A stretch of 64,000 bases of DNA, taken from assembly GCF_900112045.1 (NCBI RefSeq), contig NZ_FOJW01000002.1:284419-348418 (forward strand). The letters are read 5' to 3'. The stretch is from Lentibacillus halodurans (lineage in GTDB: Bacteria > Bacillota > Bacilli > Bacillales > Amphibacillaceae). Under the pieces are notes generated by a model. The model did not search any database and had not been told where the DNA came from. It worked only from the letters and a program-made list of their open reading frames with translations. A program made the translations under genes and the position numbers. Below, one piece after another: positions 17,479-25,478 of this stretch. The first letter of the stretch is position 1, and the number at the start of each line of letters is the position of its first letter.

Positions 17479-19092
17479 ATGAAGGCACTTAATCATCTCA
17501 ATTATCCGTATGCTTCGCCGAGATTATCAACCTTTGCGAAGAACGGTATGGTCACCACGTCACAACCGCTTGCTTCTCAGGCCGGGCTGGATATTTTAAG
17601 AAAAGGCGGGAATGCGATTGATGCCGCGATTGCAACGGCTGCCTGTCTGACGGTTGTGGAGCCGACATCGAACGGGATCGGCGGTGATGCATTTGCATTG
17701 GTCTGGACAAAAGGTGAACTACACGGTCTGAATGGAAGCGGGCGTGCACCAGAGTCAGTTTCAATCAAAGCTGTCAAAGATACAGGGCACGAGGAAATCC
17801 CGAAATATGGCTGGATTCCAGTTACGGTGCCGGGGGTACCGGCTGCCTGGGCTGAGCTTTCCAGAGAATTTGGCAAGCTGCCCTTCCAGGAAGTCTTGCA
17901 GCCGGCAATTCATTATGCACGAGAGGGTTTTCCGGTTTCCCCGACACTAAGCAGATTTTGGAAGAAGTCTTTTAATATGTTTAATAAAAATCTCACGGAT
18001 GAGATATTTTCAGAATGGTTCAGGACATTTGCACCAGAGGGAAGGCCTCCGGAGCCCGGTGAGATCTGGGCTTCGGAAAATCATGCAAAGACACTGGAAA
18101 AAATCGCTGAAACAAATGCTGAAGCCTTTTATCACGGTGAACTGGCGGAAAAAATTGCTTCATTTTCAGAAGAAAATGGGGGATTTCTGTCCGCTGATGA
18201 CTTGGCGGCACATCAATCTGAATGGGTGGAGCCAATTAGCGTCCATTACAGAGGGTATGATGTTTGGGAGATTCCTCCGAATGGTCAGGGTCTAGTTGCG
18301 CTGCAGGCTCTTAATATTTTGAAAGAGTTTCATTTCACGGAAAAAGAATCTGTGGATACATACCACAAACAAATCGAAGCAATTAAACTGGCATTCGCTG
18401 ACGGCCAGGCGCATATTACAGATGAAAATCATATGAGGTATTCAACAGAAGAATTGCTGAGTGAATTGTATGCCAAGAGCAGAAAACAGCTGATCGGCAA
18501 GACTGCTCAGCTTCCTGAAGCCGGTGAACCTTCGCAGGGGGGGACGGTATATCTTGCTGCAGCAGACAATGAAGGGAATATGGTATCGTTCATCCAGAGC
18601 AATTATATGGGTTTTGGATCTGGCTTGGTTGTTCCGGGGACCGGTATTGCCTTGCAGAACCGCGGACATAACTTTTCAATCGATCCCGAACATATTAATG
18701 CTTTAGCAGGCGGCAAGAGAAGCTATCATACGATCATTCCGGGATTCATGACACAAGGGAATCAGCCTGTCGGTCCTTTTGGTGTTATGGGTGGTTTTAT
18801 GCAGCCACAAGGGCATGTACAGGTCGTCATGAATACGATTGATTTTGGACTGACACCACAGGCTGCATTGGATGCGCCAAGATGGCAATGGTTTAAGGAT
18901 AAAAAAATAGAAGTGGAGAACCGCTTTCCTCATCATATCGCTCAAGGACTATCGGAAAAAGCGCATGACGTGACGATCCAACTGGAGCCAAACGGTTTTG
19001 GAAGGGGTCAAATTATTTGGCGCGATGCTGATACCGGCGTACTTGTCGGTGGCACTGAAACACGGACGGATGGTGGAGTAGCTTGCTGGTGA
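17479..19092 (+). CDS. ywrD: gamma-glutamyltransferase family protein, YwrD-like
   Basis: Ntn-hydrolase of 537 residues that cleaves gamma-glutamyl bonds. N-terminal block: GLDILRKGGNAIDAAIATAACL and GIGGDAFALVW. The nucleophile of the autoprocessed small subunit is the threonine in SQGGTVYLA (about Thr356), followed by NYMGFGSGLVVPGTGIALQNRG. There is no signal peptide, unlike secreted GGT, so it probably acts in the cytoplasm on imported peptides. It resembles the YwrD subgroup, and the following ChrA pair matches ywrB/ywrA. It lies 18 bp after the ABC ATPase and overlaps the ChrA start by 4 bp. Its local base composition is more GC-rich than the ABC genes upstream. Confidence 0.88.
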   Translation: MKALNHLNYPYASPRLSTFAKNGMVTTSQPLASQAGLDILRKGGNAIDAAIATAACLTVVEPTSNGIGGDAFALVWTKGELHGLNGSGRAPESVSIKAVKDTGHEEIPKYGWIPVTVPGVPAAWAELSREFGKLPFQEVLQPAIHYAREGFPVSPTLSRFWKKSFNMFNKNLTDEIFSEWFRTFAPEGRPPEPGEIWASENHAKTLEKIAETNAEAFYHGELAEKIASFSEENGGFLSADDLAAHQSEWVEPISVHYRGYDVWEIPPNGQGLVALQALNILKEFHFTEKESVDTYHKQIEAIKLAFADGQAHITDENHMRYSTEELLSELYAKSRKQLIGKTAQLPEAGEPSQGGTVYLAAADNEGNMVSFIQSNYMGFGSGLVVPGTGIALQNRGHNFSIDPEHINALAGGKRSYHTIIPGFMTQGNQPVGPFGVMGGFMQPQGHVQVVMNTIDFGLTPQAALDAPRWQWFKDKKIEVENRFPHHIAQGLSEKAHDVTIQLEPNGFGRGQIIWRDADTGVLVGGTETRTDGGVACW

Positions 19093-19691
19093 ATAATCAA
19101 GACGAAGTAAATGAAGGCCGGAATAAGGGACGCCAGCATCTGCACCTTTTTCTGGCTTTCTTCCGGGTAGGAATCCTTGGATATGGGGGCGGACCCGGAT
19201 CAATTCCGCTGATTCATAAAGAAGTGGTGGATAAGTATAAATGGGTGAATGATGAGGAATTTGGCGATATTTTAGCATTGGGCAATACGCTTCCCGGGCC
19301 GATTGCCACGAAAATGGCCGGCTATATCGGTCATCGTATATCCGGTTTATTGGGGATGATCAGCGCTATAGTGGCTACTATATTGCCGACTATCCTGTTA
19401 ATGATTGCCCTGTTAATGTCGTTATCGTCCATCAGGGATTTTGATTGGGTGAACGGAATGACAGCCGCTGTTATGCCGGTAGTCGGTGTTATGCTGGCTG
19501 TTTTGACGTGGCAATTTTTTGAAAAGGCGGGCAAAGGCATAGGGTGGACACAAACGATTGTTATGAGCGCCATTATCCTAGTTCTATTGGAATTTGCAGG
19601 GGTTCATCCGGGAATTGCCATAGCAGCCTTGATCATTATAGCATTATCCAAGCGGGATGCAGGCCGTGCAAAGGAAGGTGAAAGGTCTTGA
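19089..19691 (+). CDS. ywrB: short-chain chromate transporter family protein, first half
   Basis: ChrA half-protein, about 200 residues, starting at GTG 19089 (GTGA overlap with the GGT stop, RBS GTGGAG); a TTG at 19083 in the same frame is an alternative. Signature motifs: GYGGGPGSIPLIHKEVVD near residue 30 and LALGNTLPGPIATKMAGYIG near residue 60, then four to five membrane segments. Short ChrA proteins work as pairs; the partner is the next gene. Known family members export chromate, but the link to a peptide operon suggests that another anion, such as sulfate or a peptide breakdown product, should be considered. Confidence 0.88.
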   Translation: MNNQDEVNEGRNKGRQHLHLFLAFFRVGILGYGGGPGSIPLIHKEVVDKYKWVNDEEFGDILALGNTLPGPIATKMAGYIGHRISGLLGMISAIVATILPTILLMIALLMSLSSIRDFDWVNGMTAAVMPVVGVMLAVLTWQFFEKAGKGIGWTQTIVMSAIILVLLEFAGVHPGIAIAALIIIALSKRDAGRAKEGERS

Positions 19692-20218
19692 TTCTTTACT
19701 GGAACATTTTTATCGCTTTCTTTATTCCGGGAATCCTAGGTTATGGAGGAGGTCCTGCATCGATACCGCTGATTGAGAATGAAGTAGTCCAACGCTATGA
19801 ATGGATGTCTGTCCAGGAATTCAGTGAAGTGCTTGCACTTGGGAATTCTCTTCCAGGCCCGATTGCCACCAAAATGGCCGGTTATATCGGATATGAAGTT
19901 GGAGGGATTCCCGGTGCTATAGTAGCTATTTTAGCCACGGTTGCCCCATCGCTGATCCTGATGATTTTATTAATGGGGATTTTATATAAGTATAAAGATT
20001 CCCCGAAAGTCAAACGACTGACATTGTATGTGCGGCCGGTCATTGCCATTTTGCTCGGTCTGATGGCATGGCGGTTTTTCGTTGATTCATATGAAGGGAT
20101 CGGTATATGGCAGACGGCTTTTCTCATCGGCGTCAGTTATTTATTGCTGGAGCGTTTTAAAATTCATCCGGCCTTTGTGATTATGGGAACGCTCGTGTAT
20201 GGCGGGTTTGTTTTGTGA
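19688..20218 (+). CDS. ywrA: short-chain chromate transporter family protein, second half
   Basis: Partner ChrA half-protein, 176 residues, with a TTG start overlapping the previous stop (TTGA). It repeats the landmarks of its partner: GYGGGPASIPLIENEVVQ and LALGNSLPGPIATKMAGYIGYE. Six hydrophobic segments are likely for the pair member. It ends the operon. The downstream terminator lies about 300 bp away (20514-20555), leaving an unusually long 3' region. Confidence 0.88.
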   Translation: MILYWNIFIAFFIPGILGYGGGPASIPLIENEVVQRYEWMSVQEFSEVLALGNSLPGPIATKMAGYIGYEVGGIPGAIVAILATVAPSLILMILLMGILYKYKDSPKVKRLTLYVRPVIAILLGLMAWRFFVDSYEGIGIWQTAFLIGVSYLLLERFKIHPAFVIMGTLVYGGFVL

Positions 20219-20323
20219 GATTGAGTGACTTATTTTAATTTTAAATACAAGCTAACTGCAGCGTATCATGAATACATGTAATGGTCACATTTTACTTAAG
20301 GGGGGGGCGTTGCATTTCCGTCC

Positions 20324-20350
20324 TTGTAGTGTCATGTGTCATGCTATAAT
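20324..20350 (+). promoter_or_regulatory. promoter with extended -10
   Basis: TTGTAG (20324-20329), 15-bp spacer, TGC then TATAAT (20345-20350), an extended -10. It points into a region without a gene that ends in a strong terminator. Confidence 0.45.
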
Positions 20351-20396
20351 GAATGTTGTCTTGTTCGTATTCGAGACACTGGTTTTGATGTTTGCA

Positions 20397-20414
20397 TTGC
20401 AACAATTGTTGCAA
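20397..20414. promoter_or_regulatory. 18-bp perfect palindrome (operator-like)
   Basis: TTGCAACAATTGTTGCAA equals its own reverse complement. The TTGCAA half-site is common in MarR-type operators. It lies about 45 bp downstream of the -10 at 20345. Confidence 0.55.
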
Positions 20415-20513
20415 CGATCACGGACCAAAAAAATAGACCTCCCCGGAGTTAACAGGCCGGTGGACGTCTATCCTTACTTGTCCCCCTCTTGAAGGGGGGA
20501 ATAGCTCATTGCC

Positions 20514-20555
20514 GGCTGAAGATATGTGAATATCTTCAGCCTTTATTTTTTTAAC
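20514..20555 (+). terminator. rho-independent terminator
   Basis: GGCTGAAGATA and TATCTTCAGCC form an 11-bp stem with a 6-nt loop, followed by TTTATTTTTTT. Confidence 0.9.
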
Positions 20556-20613
20556 TAGGAGATTTGCTGCATGCAAGTCTAATCTTTCGTTTAGCGGCAT
20601 AGAAAGCCCGTTT

Positions 20614-20647
20614 TTGACTATCATCACACGTTCATTTATAATATGAA
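20614..20647 (+). promoter_or_regulatory. sigma-A promoter and ArsR/CzrA operator of czrA-czcD
   Basis: TTGACT (20614-20619), 17-bp spacer, TATAAT (20637-20642). The inverted repeat TTCAT (20631-20635) / ATGAA (20643-20647) spans the -10, as expected for a metal-releasable ArsR-family repressor. The czrA ATG follows 65 bp downstream behind AAGGTGAGG. Confidence 0.75.
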
Positions 20648-20712
20648 TACATGCTAATATAATCACATATTTCGAAGCAATCGAATTAATTTTTCAAGGT
20701 GAGGGAATTGTA

Positions 20713-21033
20713 ATGGATGAGCACTATGAGAATGATCCATATGAGGACTTGGACGAAGAAACCTTATTTGTCGTATCACAAACATTTAAGGCATTAGGAG
20801 ATCCAACCAGAATTCGGATTCTCCATTTGCTTTTTCATCATGAACATTCCGTGAATCAAATTGCTGAGAACATACATCTAAGGCAATCAACTGTTTCACA
20901 TCAGTTACGGTTCCTGAAAAATTTACGGTTGGTAAAAAACCGCAGAGAAGGAACAACGTTGTACTATTCGCATGATGATGAACATGTCATGAATTTGCTG
21001 AAACAAACGATTGATCACGCCTATCACAGTTAG
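20713..21033 (+). CDS. czrA: ArsR-family metal-sensing repressor, CzrA type
   Basis: A 106-residue winged-helix repressor. [16 protein letters not shown] near residue 26 and the recognition helix [18 protein letters not shown] near residue 57 are typical ArsR. The C-terminal helix carries D-x-H near residue 92 and H-x2-H near residue 102, the alpha-5 site that binds Zn(II)/Co(II) in CzrA and SmtB; the alpha-3 ELCVCDL-type arsenic/cadmium site is absent. It precedes a CDF zinc exporter and should repress it together with itself. Confidence 0.9.
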   Translation: MDEHYENDPYEDLDEETLFVVSQTFKALGDPTRIRILHLLFHHEHSVNQIAENIHLRQSTVSHQLRFLKNLRLVKNRREGTTLYYSHDDEHVMNLLKQTIDHAYHS

Positions 21034-21093
21034 TCATATGATTAATATTAATATATGAGCAGCTATGAATGGATGGTATTGGGAGGTTTCCAA

Positions 21094-22044
21094 TTGGGAC
21101 ACAATCACAGTCATGATCATACACATGGTGCAAACAAAAAGGCATTAATGATCAGCTTTATCATTATAACAGCATACATGGTGATCGAGGCAATCGGCGG
21201 ATTTTTAACAAACAGTTTGGCGCTATTATCCGATGCAGGACATATGTTAAGCGATGCTGTTTCACTTGGCGTTGGGCTCCTGGCATTTAAACTTGGAGAG
21301 AAGGTGGCCAGTTATCATAAAACATATGGCTATAAACGATTTGAAATTTTGGCGGCTGTTTTTAATGGTGTAACGCTCATACTCATTTCCTTATACATTT
21401 TTTATGAAGCTTATCATCGTTTTATGGATCCACCTGAAGTTGCGTCAACGGGCATGTTAGTCATTGCTTCCATTGGGCTGATCGTAAATATCGTGGTTGC
21501 CTGGATTTTAATGCGTGGTGATACCGACGAAAATCTCAATTTACGTGCAGCTTTTCTTCACGTGCTGGGTGATCTATTTGGTTCCATCGGTGCGGTCAGC
21601 GCGGCACTCTTGATTATGTTTTTCGGCTGGGGCTGGGCTGATCCGCTAGCGAGTGTGCTTGTTGCAATTCTTGTACTGGTAAGTGGTTGGCGTGTTACAA
21701 AAGATGCGGTTCACGTATTAATGGAAGGCACACCTAAAAACGTTGAGCTGGATGATATTATTAACACGATTGAAAAGATCGAGGAAATTATTGCGATCCA
21801 TGACCTGCATGTGTGGAGTATCACGAGCGGTCAAAATGCGCTCTCCTGTCATGCGGTGGTAGACGGAGAACTCTCAGTACATGAAAGTCAAAAGCTGTTG
21901 CGAAGTATTGAGCAAAAACTGGAACATAAAGATATCGGCCACGTAACAGTTCAGATGGAGAGTGAAGAACACCCACATGAGGATTCCCTGTTTTGTCAAA
22001 ATGATCACGAATCCGTATCACGAAGTCATGATCATTCGAAATAA
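21094..22044 (+). CDS. czcD: cation diffusion facilitator, zinc/cobalt efflux (CzcD)
   Basis: CDF antiporter, 316 residues from a TTG at 21094 behind GGGAGG; the ATG at 21055 lacks a site and would add 13 residues that overlap this RBS. A His-rich N-terminus (HNHSHDHTH) is followed by six membrane segments; the zinc-site motifs are LLSDAGHMLSDAV in TM2 and FLHVLGDLFGS in TM5 (HxxxD each). The cytoplasmic domain has IHDLHVWSI, and a His-rich tail ends the protein. It exports Zn2+/Co2+/Cd2+ in exchange for K+ or H+. Likely cotranscribed with czrA. Confidence 0.92.
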   Translation: MGHNHSHDHTHGANKKALMISFIIITAYMVIEAIGGFLTNSLALLSDAGHMLSDAVSLGVGLLAFKLGEKVASYHKTYGYKRFEILAAVFNGVTLILISLYIFYEAYHRFMDPPEVASTGMLVIASIGLIVNIVVAWILMRGDTDENLNLRAAFLHVLGDLFGSIGAVSAALLIMFFGWGWADPLASVLVAILVLVSGWRVTKDAVHVLMEGTPKNVELDDIINTIEKIEEIIAIHDLHVWSITSGQNALSCHAVVDGELSVHESQKLLRSIEQKLEHKDIGHVTVQMESEEHPHEDSLFCQNDHESVSRSHDHSK

Positions 22045-22052
22045 GTACAACT

Positions 22053-22085
22053 GCCCTGAGCAAATATCATTCACTCGGGGTCTGT
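22053..22085 (+). terminator. weak terminator after czcD
   Basis: CCCTGAG and CTCGGGG pair (one G-U) across a loop of about 13 nt, followed by TCTGTTTGT. Imperfect T-tract. Confidence 0.45.
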
Positions 22086-22213
22086 TTGTATTGATTGGAT
22101 TATATAGGAAAAGCCGATCATTAGACCAAATAAATCGCTGATGAATTTTGAGAAATCCGCTGTTTATCACTTTGATCCATCTCGATTATAAGCAGACAAT
22201 ATGTATTGACTGT

Positions 22214-22912
22214 TTATTCCACGGCATCATCCTTTTTGTCTACATAAAGCGTACCATCAGGCTGAACTTCTGCGTAAAAAATTTGTGAAAAAGTTTTTGC
22301 TCCTGCTTGTCCAACCTGTTGTTCCAACCAGTTCATGTCAAGATTTAATGCTGAGAGATTGTTCGTGTTAACCCTTCCGTCAGATATAACTTCAGTTCCG
22401 ATTGGGTAAGGAGTCGGAATTGGATTTGTGATATTCATATCACCTTTCGTAACAGTCCGCTTGTTTTCCTTTTTCAGGACTGAGAGTTTGCCGCTGGTTT
22501 CAAAAATGGCATAGTTGACATCTGACATAGCAAATATATTTTTCTGTCTTAGTAAGGCGTTAAGCGAATTGATGTCCAGTCGGGCTTTACGGAGCGCATT
22601 TTCCATAATTTTTCCATCTTTAACAACGATCAGGGGCTGTCCGGTCATTATTTTTCGCGCACTTTTGGATTTTATGTCTATGAACCCCATAACGATAGTG
22701 AACATTGCCCATCCAACCATTGCTATCAAGCCATTTCGAATACTAAGATTTTGACTGACAACAAGGTTGGCTGAAATGGAGCCAATCGCGATTGCGGAAA
22801 TAAAATTGAAAAATGTCATCTGACTAATTTCTTTCCTGCCCATAATTCTTGCTAAAATAAATAGTACAATAAATGATAATACAATTCGGAGCACTAGTTC
22901 GGAAATGTTCAT
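22214..22912 (-). CDS. DUF421 domain membrane protein (YetF/YrbG-like)
   Basis: A 232-residue protein with three N-terminal membrane segments and the family motif RIMGRKEISQMTFFNFISAIAIGSISA near residue 22, then a cytosolic domain with GQPLIVVKDGKI near residue 93 and the ALRKARLDINSLNALLRQKNIFAMSDVNYAI block near residue 107. In B. subtilis such proteins (YetF, YdfS, YkjA) are often sporulation or general-stress proteins; a molecular function is not established. A small hydrophilic gene lies just upstream. Confidence 0.85.
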   Translation of the reverse strand: MNISELVLRIVLSFIVLFILARIMGRKEISQMTFFNFISAIAIGSISANLVVSQNLSIRNGLIAMVGWAMFTIVMGFIDIKSKSARKIMTGQPLIVVKDGKIMENALRKARLDINSLNALLRQKNIFAMSDVNYAIFETSGKLSVLKKENKRTVTKGDMNITNPIPTPYPIGTEVISDGRVNTNNLSALNLDMNWLEQQVGQAGAKTFSQIFYAEVQPDGTLYVDKKDDAVE

Positions 22913-22946
22913 TTACAGCCCAACTTTCCAGGTTTAGAAATAAATC

Positions 22947-23117
22947 TCATTCATTCTCGCTCGGCTCATACTCATCATAAGATAGCCTTGTAACTTTCGT
23001 TGATTCACCCTTTTTTATATCAGTTTCGGATGCTTGTACACCATAAGCATCCTCCGGGTCCATACCTGGAGCAGTAACATCACGGTTTATTGCTGATTTT
23101 CGCTTCTTTTTATCCAT
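22947..23117 (-). CDS. small hydrophilic protein of unknown function
   Basis: A 56-residue charged protein (starts MDKKKRKSAINRD, ends YEPSENE). The start at 23117 is chosen because GGAGGTGGTACG precedes it. It is on the same strand as the DUF421 gene, 34 bp before it, and may be co-expressed. It has the size and composition of small Bacillaceae sporulation-associated proteins, but I do not recognise a family. Confidence 0.6.
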   Translation of the reverse strand: MDKKKRKSAINRDVTAPGMDPEDAYGVQASETDIKKGESTKVTRLSYDEYEPSENE

Positions 23118-23227
23118 CGTACCACCTCCATTCATTATTATTGTTTCTTCATGATAAACTTCTATGACAGGCATGTTTTTCCAGTATTCACTCTATCGCC
23201 GTGTCAGGATTTTGTTTAGTTATGATC

Positions 23228-23500
23228 AAAAAATGAGGCTGGGATAAAAGAACCTTTATAAAACAAAAATCCGAACAAACAAAGTAAGGTATCAACGCTG
23301 CAGAAATATACTTGCTGCTCGTCGTGTTGAATGAAATTCCGAGAAGCAGCACTCCTCGCAACTCGCGGTTTACTCGGTGGATTTTCGTTCGTCGCTTTCC
23401 GCGGGCGGCTGGTGAGCCTCCGCGTGCATTCGCACTGCAGGGTCTCACACATGCCTTTCCTCCCGCTGGAGTCTACGTATATTTCCTCCGCTAAAACGGA
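23228..23500. repeat. dispersed Bacillaceae intergenic repeat, copy 1
   Basis: Begins with GAGGCTGGGATAAAAG and contains CTCCTCGCAACTCGCGG, TTTACTCGGTGG, CGCTTTCCGCGGGCGG and CTGGAGTCTACG, a layout I recall from many intergenic regions of halotolerant Bacillaceae. A diverged second copy is at about 46505-46720. The frames crossing it on both strands are low-complexity shadows. Confidence 0.6.
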
Positions 23501-23818
23501 CTATTGGTCGTCTTTTACTGTGCATTGTTCTGTATGAATCGTTAGTTCGGGGTTGACAGACGGCTCGTAGGTGGAATCGCTTTCGGGGACAATGCCTGCC
23601 CCGATTGTTTTGACAACCTCACCTCCGCCTCATAATGCTTCGAGAAACACGCAGATTTTCGATTCCACAAATGAGTAATACCGTTTTTCTTTTTTTGATG
23701 CCCCGGATCCGTATGCAAAACCGATTGAAGCTGCTGCCACCGCTTGCACCAATGTTGACAGAAAAAAAGAAAGCCATCATAAATTAAGAGTATTGTGATC
23801 AATATAAAAAGTACATAG
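23501..23818. other. non-coding stretch next to the repeat
   Basis: A frame on the minus strand (23542-23853) exists, but it lacks an RBS and reads like a chance translation (Cys/Trp/His-rich). No gene is called. It may be the outer part of the dispersed repeat or a decayed element. Confidence 0.4.
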
Positions 23819-24529
23819 TTATGTTTGGTGCAGTCCACACTCTTGTTTCGCAAAATTTGCCCATCTCCCTGAACGTATATCTGTTTCGTTTTTTACGGGC
23901 AATGTACACATTTCACATCCGATACTTGGATAATGGTTGTCATGTAACGTGTTGTAAGGCAGGTTGTTTAAATTGATATATCTCCAGACATCATCCCAAG
24001 TCCAATGAATTAACGGGCAAATTTTAATTCGCTTGAACTTGTCGTCTTGATTAATATATGCGGTGTTTTGTCTGCTGACAGATTGTTCCCGTCTTAATCC
24101 GGAAAGCCAGGCATCTGCACTTGCCAGCTCCTGCTGCAATGGTTCGATTTTCCGCATATGACAGCACAGGTTGGGATGACGTTCCCATAATTTGTCCCCG
24201 TATTCAGCTGCCTGCTGTTCGACTGTTAAAACAGGTTCAGCCATTTTAATATGAAGTTTTGGATAGTGTTGTTTTACTTTATCAATAAGGGCATACGTTT
24301 CTTTAAAATGTAACCCCGTATCTAAAAAAACGATAGTTGCCTGCGGGTTAACCTTTGAGATAAGGTCCAGCAGCACCATTCCTTCTGCCCCAAAGCTGCA
24401 GGCATAGACGATCTTATCCTGATACTCCTGAAAGGCCCACTTAATCACATCCATGAAATCGGTTAGTGTATTGTTGAGTCTCTCATGGTCGTGTTCATCC
24501 CAGTTATCATAGGTTAATCTGTCTCCCAT
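23819..24529 (-). CDS. cysH: adenylylsulfate/PAPS reductase with [4Fe-4S] motif
   Basis: Thioredoxin-dependent APS/PAPS reductase making sulfite, 236 residues from ATG 24529 (RBS GAGGGG); a longer frame starting at 24601 has no site. Motifs: YACSFGAEGMVLLDL near residue 42, FLDTGLHFKETY near residue 67, LCCHMRKIEPL near residue 120, RREQSVSR near residue 145, and GCEMCTLP near residue 205, which together give the CC...CxxC pattern of the 4Fe-4S enzymes. The ECGLH active-site tail is at the C-terminus. It is divergent from comB-comA, the arrangement expected if the sulfite feeds sulfolactate synthesis as in the B. subtilis yit spore operon. Confidence 0.92.
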   Translation of the reverse strand: MGDRLTYDNWDEHDHERLNNTLTDFMDVIKWAFQEYQDKIVYACSFGAEGMVLLDLISKVNPQATIVFLDTGLHFKETYALIDKVKQHYPKLHIKMAEPVLTVEQQAAEYGDKLWERHPNLCCHMRKIEPLQQELASADAWLSGLRREQSVSRQNTAYINQDDKFKRIKICPLIHWTWDDVWRYINLNNLPYNTLHDNHYPSIGCEMCTLPVKNETDIRSGRWANFAKQECGLHQT

Positions 24530-24785
24530 ATTTTCCCCTCGCTTTCTCGTATTGCTTTCATAACACTGACTGGGTGTTTGCCTTAAAGTCAATGTATTCA
24601 ATGAGCTTGGTGATTGTTAAAGCGAACTAGTCCATTTCCCTGTAACAAAATATATGAATAAAAATAGTAACGAATATCCATTGGGCGAATATACTTTGTA
24701 TAAGTTGCGTGCCCACTTAACTGGAGTAGCTGTTATGAAACCTTGCCCAACAGATAACGACTTCATTAACGTAAGGAGAATAATC

Positions 24786-25478
24786 ATGTACATCAGCATT
24801 TACCAAGGCAGAACAGCCCCATCAACAGTTGCTGATATTACGATTGTCATTGATGTGATTCGGGCATTTACTTTAGCGCATTATGCTTTCCTGCAAGGCG
24901 TAAGTCGTATCTATCTTGTCGAGACAGTAGACCAGGCGTTTGAGATAAAGCAGGAAAATCCGGAATACCTTTTAGCAGGGGAAACAGCGGGTTATGCGAT
25001 TGAAGGTTTTGATATTGATAACTCACCATACCACCTCCAGCAAAAAAACCTTTCCGGAAAAACACTAGTCCAAAAGACGACGAACGGGGTGCGGGCTGCT
25101 TTAAACAATCTGCCATCTGATCATGTGTTTGTTACAGGCTTCACAAATGCAAGACAAACGGCAGAATTCGTTAGAGAACGGTTTGCAGATGAAAAAGAAA
25201 AAACCGTCCATATCATTGCTTCCCACCCTGATGGGGATGATGACCTTGCCTGTGCAAAGTATATCAAAAGTATATTAGAAAATGCCAATTCTCTTTCAGC
25301 ACTGGAGGTAAGGGAAAGGATCAAGCGTTCACATGTGGCTGGAAAGTTTTTTGACAAGCGCAATACAGCGTTTATTCAGGAAGATATTGCTTATTGTATC
25401 AGGGAACTGGATACCAATTTTGTCATGAAGGTTAATAAGACGACTGAAATACCAATGATTGAGAGGGTTACGGTATGA
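24786..25478 (+). CDS. comB: 2-phosphosulfolactate phosphatase
   Basis: ComB family, 230 residues from ATG 24786 behind TAAGGAG; a frame opening at 24654 has no ribosome site. Conserved blocks are ITIVIDVIRAFTLAHYA near residue 18, LLAGETAGYAIEGFDIDNSP near residue 62, QKTTNGVRAALNN near residue 97 and the acidic HPDGDDDLACAKYI near residue 147, all expected of the Mg-dependent phosphatase. It dephosphorylates (R)-2-phospho-3-sulfolactate to 3-sulfolactate, found in Bacillus spores. It overlaps comA by 4 bp. Confidence 0.9.
   Translation: MYISIYQGRTAPSTVADITIVIDVIRAFTLAHYAFLQGVSRIYLVETVDQAFEIKQENPEYLLAGETAGYAIEGFDIDNSPYHLQQKNLSGKTLVQKTTNGVRAALNNLPSDHVFVTGFTNARQTAEFVRERFADEKEKTVHIIASHPDGDDDLACAKYIKSILENANSLSALEVRERIKRSHVAGKFFDKRNTAFIQEDIAYCIRELDTNFVMKVNKTTEIPMIERVTV

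Larger units (their letters stand above)
20358..20555 (+). ncRNA. candidate small RNA of about 195 nt
   Basis: Bounded by the extended -10 promoter at 20324-20350 and the terminator at 20514-20555. Inside lie a perfect 18-bp palindrome (20397-20414) and the complementary pieces ATAGAC and GTCTAT around a CCGG-rich core (about 20433-20470). No frame with an RBS covers it. Entirely an inference from signals; it might be only the 3' end of the ywrA transcript. Confidence 0.35.

Noticed and set aside
19089..20218. A single chromate transporter split by a frameshift
   Set aside because: Both halves have their own complete N-terminal signature motifs and start signals; this is the known two-gene short-chain ChrA form.
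20349..20492. 47-codon frame with a hydrophobic stretch and basic tail inside the candidate small RNA
   Set aside because: Its ATG overlaps the -10 box, there is no RBS, and the hydrophobic run is what AT-rich DNA often gives.
23542..23853. 103-codon minus-strand frame downstream of cysH
   Set aside because: No RBS, odd composition, overlaps the cysH 3' end; treated as a shadow.
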